This document shows, piece by piece, positions 4,966-5,258 of a stretch of DNA of 5,258 nt (position 1 is its first letter; the number at the start of each line of letters is the position of its first letter). Origin of the DNA: Nitrososphaerota archaeon (lineage in GTDB: Archaea; Thermoproteota; Nitrososphaeria; Nitrososphaerales; Nitrosopumilaceae); NCBI GenBank assembly GCA_022564385.1, contig JADFLN010000097.1, positions 1 to 5,258 on the forward strand. The letters run 5' to 3'. The notes below the pieces were generated by a model. It worked only from the letters and a program-made list of their open reading frames with translations, did no database searches and had not been told where the DNA came from. A program made the translations under genes and the position numbers.

Positions 4966-5258
4966 ATTAGTTCTTAGTTCAGCACCACATGAAGTACATC
5001 CATTTCCACTGGGTGGTGTAACCATACTAGACACCAAACGTGGATCTGGTGATGGTAAAGTTCCAGGGTCTCCAAATGTTTCTTGTGTAGAAACAATTCC
5101 TGGCGGACCTGCTCCACCAACAGGATTTTCTGCAGTTCCTGCTCTTGGTGGCATTCCTGCTCCACCTGCCACCATTCCAGGATTTCCCATTCCGGGCATC
5201 AAACCAGGAGACTGTGTATTTCCAGAACCAGCACCCATTGCTTTTTTCATCTCAAATA
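4930..5258 (-). CDS. Gly/Pro/Met-rich protein with C-terminal zinc ribbon, 5' end possibly outside the window
   Basis: An unrecognised protein. From an ATG at 5250 it has 106 residues, but the frame stays open to the window edge (two more full codons, Phe-Glu), so the true start may lie further upstream and I mark it to the edge. Residues about 6-82 are a low-complexity linker rich in Gly, Pro, Met, Ala and Ser, probably disordered. Residues 85-103 form a zinc ribbon, Cys85, Cys88, Cys99 and Cys102, spacing CX2C-X10-CX2C, ending CGAKA. Local GC content is higher than in neighbours because of Gly and Pro codons. A glycine-rich linker plus terminal zinc ribbon is seen at the ends of some larger membrane-associated or SPFH-type proteins, so this could be the tail of a bigger protein; that is a guess. 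TAA stop. Confidence 0.8.
   Translation of the reverse strand, partial: FEMKKAMGAGSGNTQSPGLMPGMGNPGMVAGGAGMPPRAGTAENPVGGAGPPGIVSTQETFGDPGTLPSPDPRLVSSMVTPPSGNGCTSCGAELRTNAKFCTKCGAKA

Noticed and set aside
4974..5165. 63-residue minus-strand frame
   Set aside because: It is a shifted reading of the Gly/Pro/Met-rich gene, with Gln/Glu/Leu-rich noise.

Overview
The window looks like a piece of an AT-rich archaeal chromosome, most likely an ammonia-oxidising thaumarchaeon (Nitrososphaeria, Nitrosopumilus-like). Supporting signs are an Sm-like (LSM) gene directly upstream of ribosomal protein L37e (an archaeal arrangement; L37e does not occur in bacteria), a tRNA gene without an encoded CCA end, TATA-like boxes about 26 bp upstream of genes that lack Shine-Dalgarno (SD) sites, and T-tract terminators without strong hairpins. 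The genus is inference; I cannot search a database.

Positions 1-1996, plus strand: a tightly packed operon. It holds the 3' end of an LSM gene, rpl37e, an unrecognised gene for a membrane-anchored coiled-coil protein with a long disordered tail, and rpiA (ribose-5-phosphate isomerase A). The LSM stop codon lies inside the SD site for rpl37e. The next two junctions have no gap at all: stop and start codons abut at 352|353 and 1321|1322. Translation is therefore probably coupled along the whole operon.

Positions 2013-4124, minus strand: a convergent pair. A metal-dependent cyclic amidohydrolase of the dihydropyrimidinase/hydantoinase type lies upstream of pcm (protein-L-isoaspartate O-methyltransferase). 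A short T-rich zone at 2005-2024 can terminate both rpiA and pcm. The amidohydrolase keeps all metal ligands but lacks the arginine after the HxH motif that marks true dihydroorotases, so its substrate is open.

Positions 4125-4431: a 307-bp region without a long gene. It holds the amidohydrolase promoter, a possible 25-residue microprotein on the minus strand, a 10-bp palindrome, an 8-bp inverted repeat, and a TATA box that fits the following tRNA.

Positions 4432-5258: tRNA-Ala(CGC), then two unrecognised small genes arranged tail to tail (one plus, one minus and cut by the window edge). Both end in the same type of zinc ribbon (CX2C-X10-CX2C), and the DNA of the two ribbons forms an inverted repeat around the shared terminator.

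No mobile element, CRISPR array or phage-like gene is visible. Most of the window is ordinary housekeeping sequence. The less explained parts are the coiled-coil membrane protein, the paired zinc-ribbon genes, the amidohydrolase-pcm pairing and the microprotein candidate.
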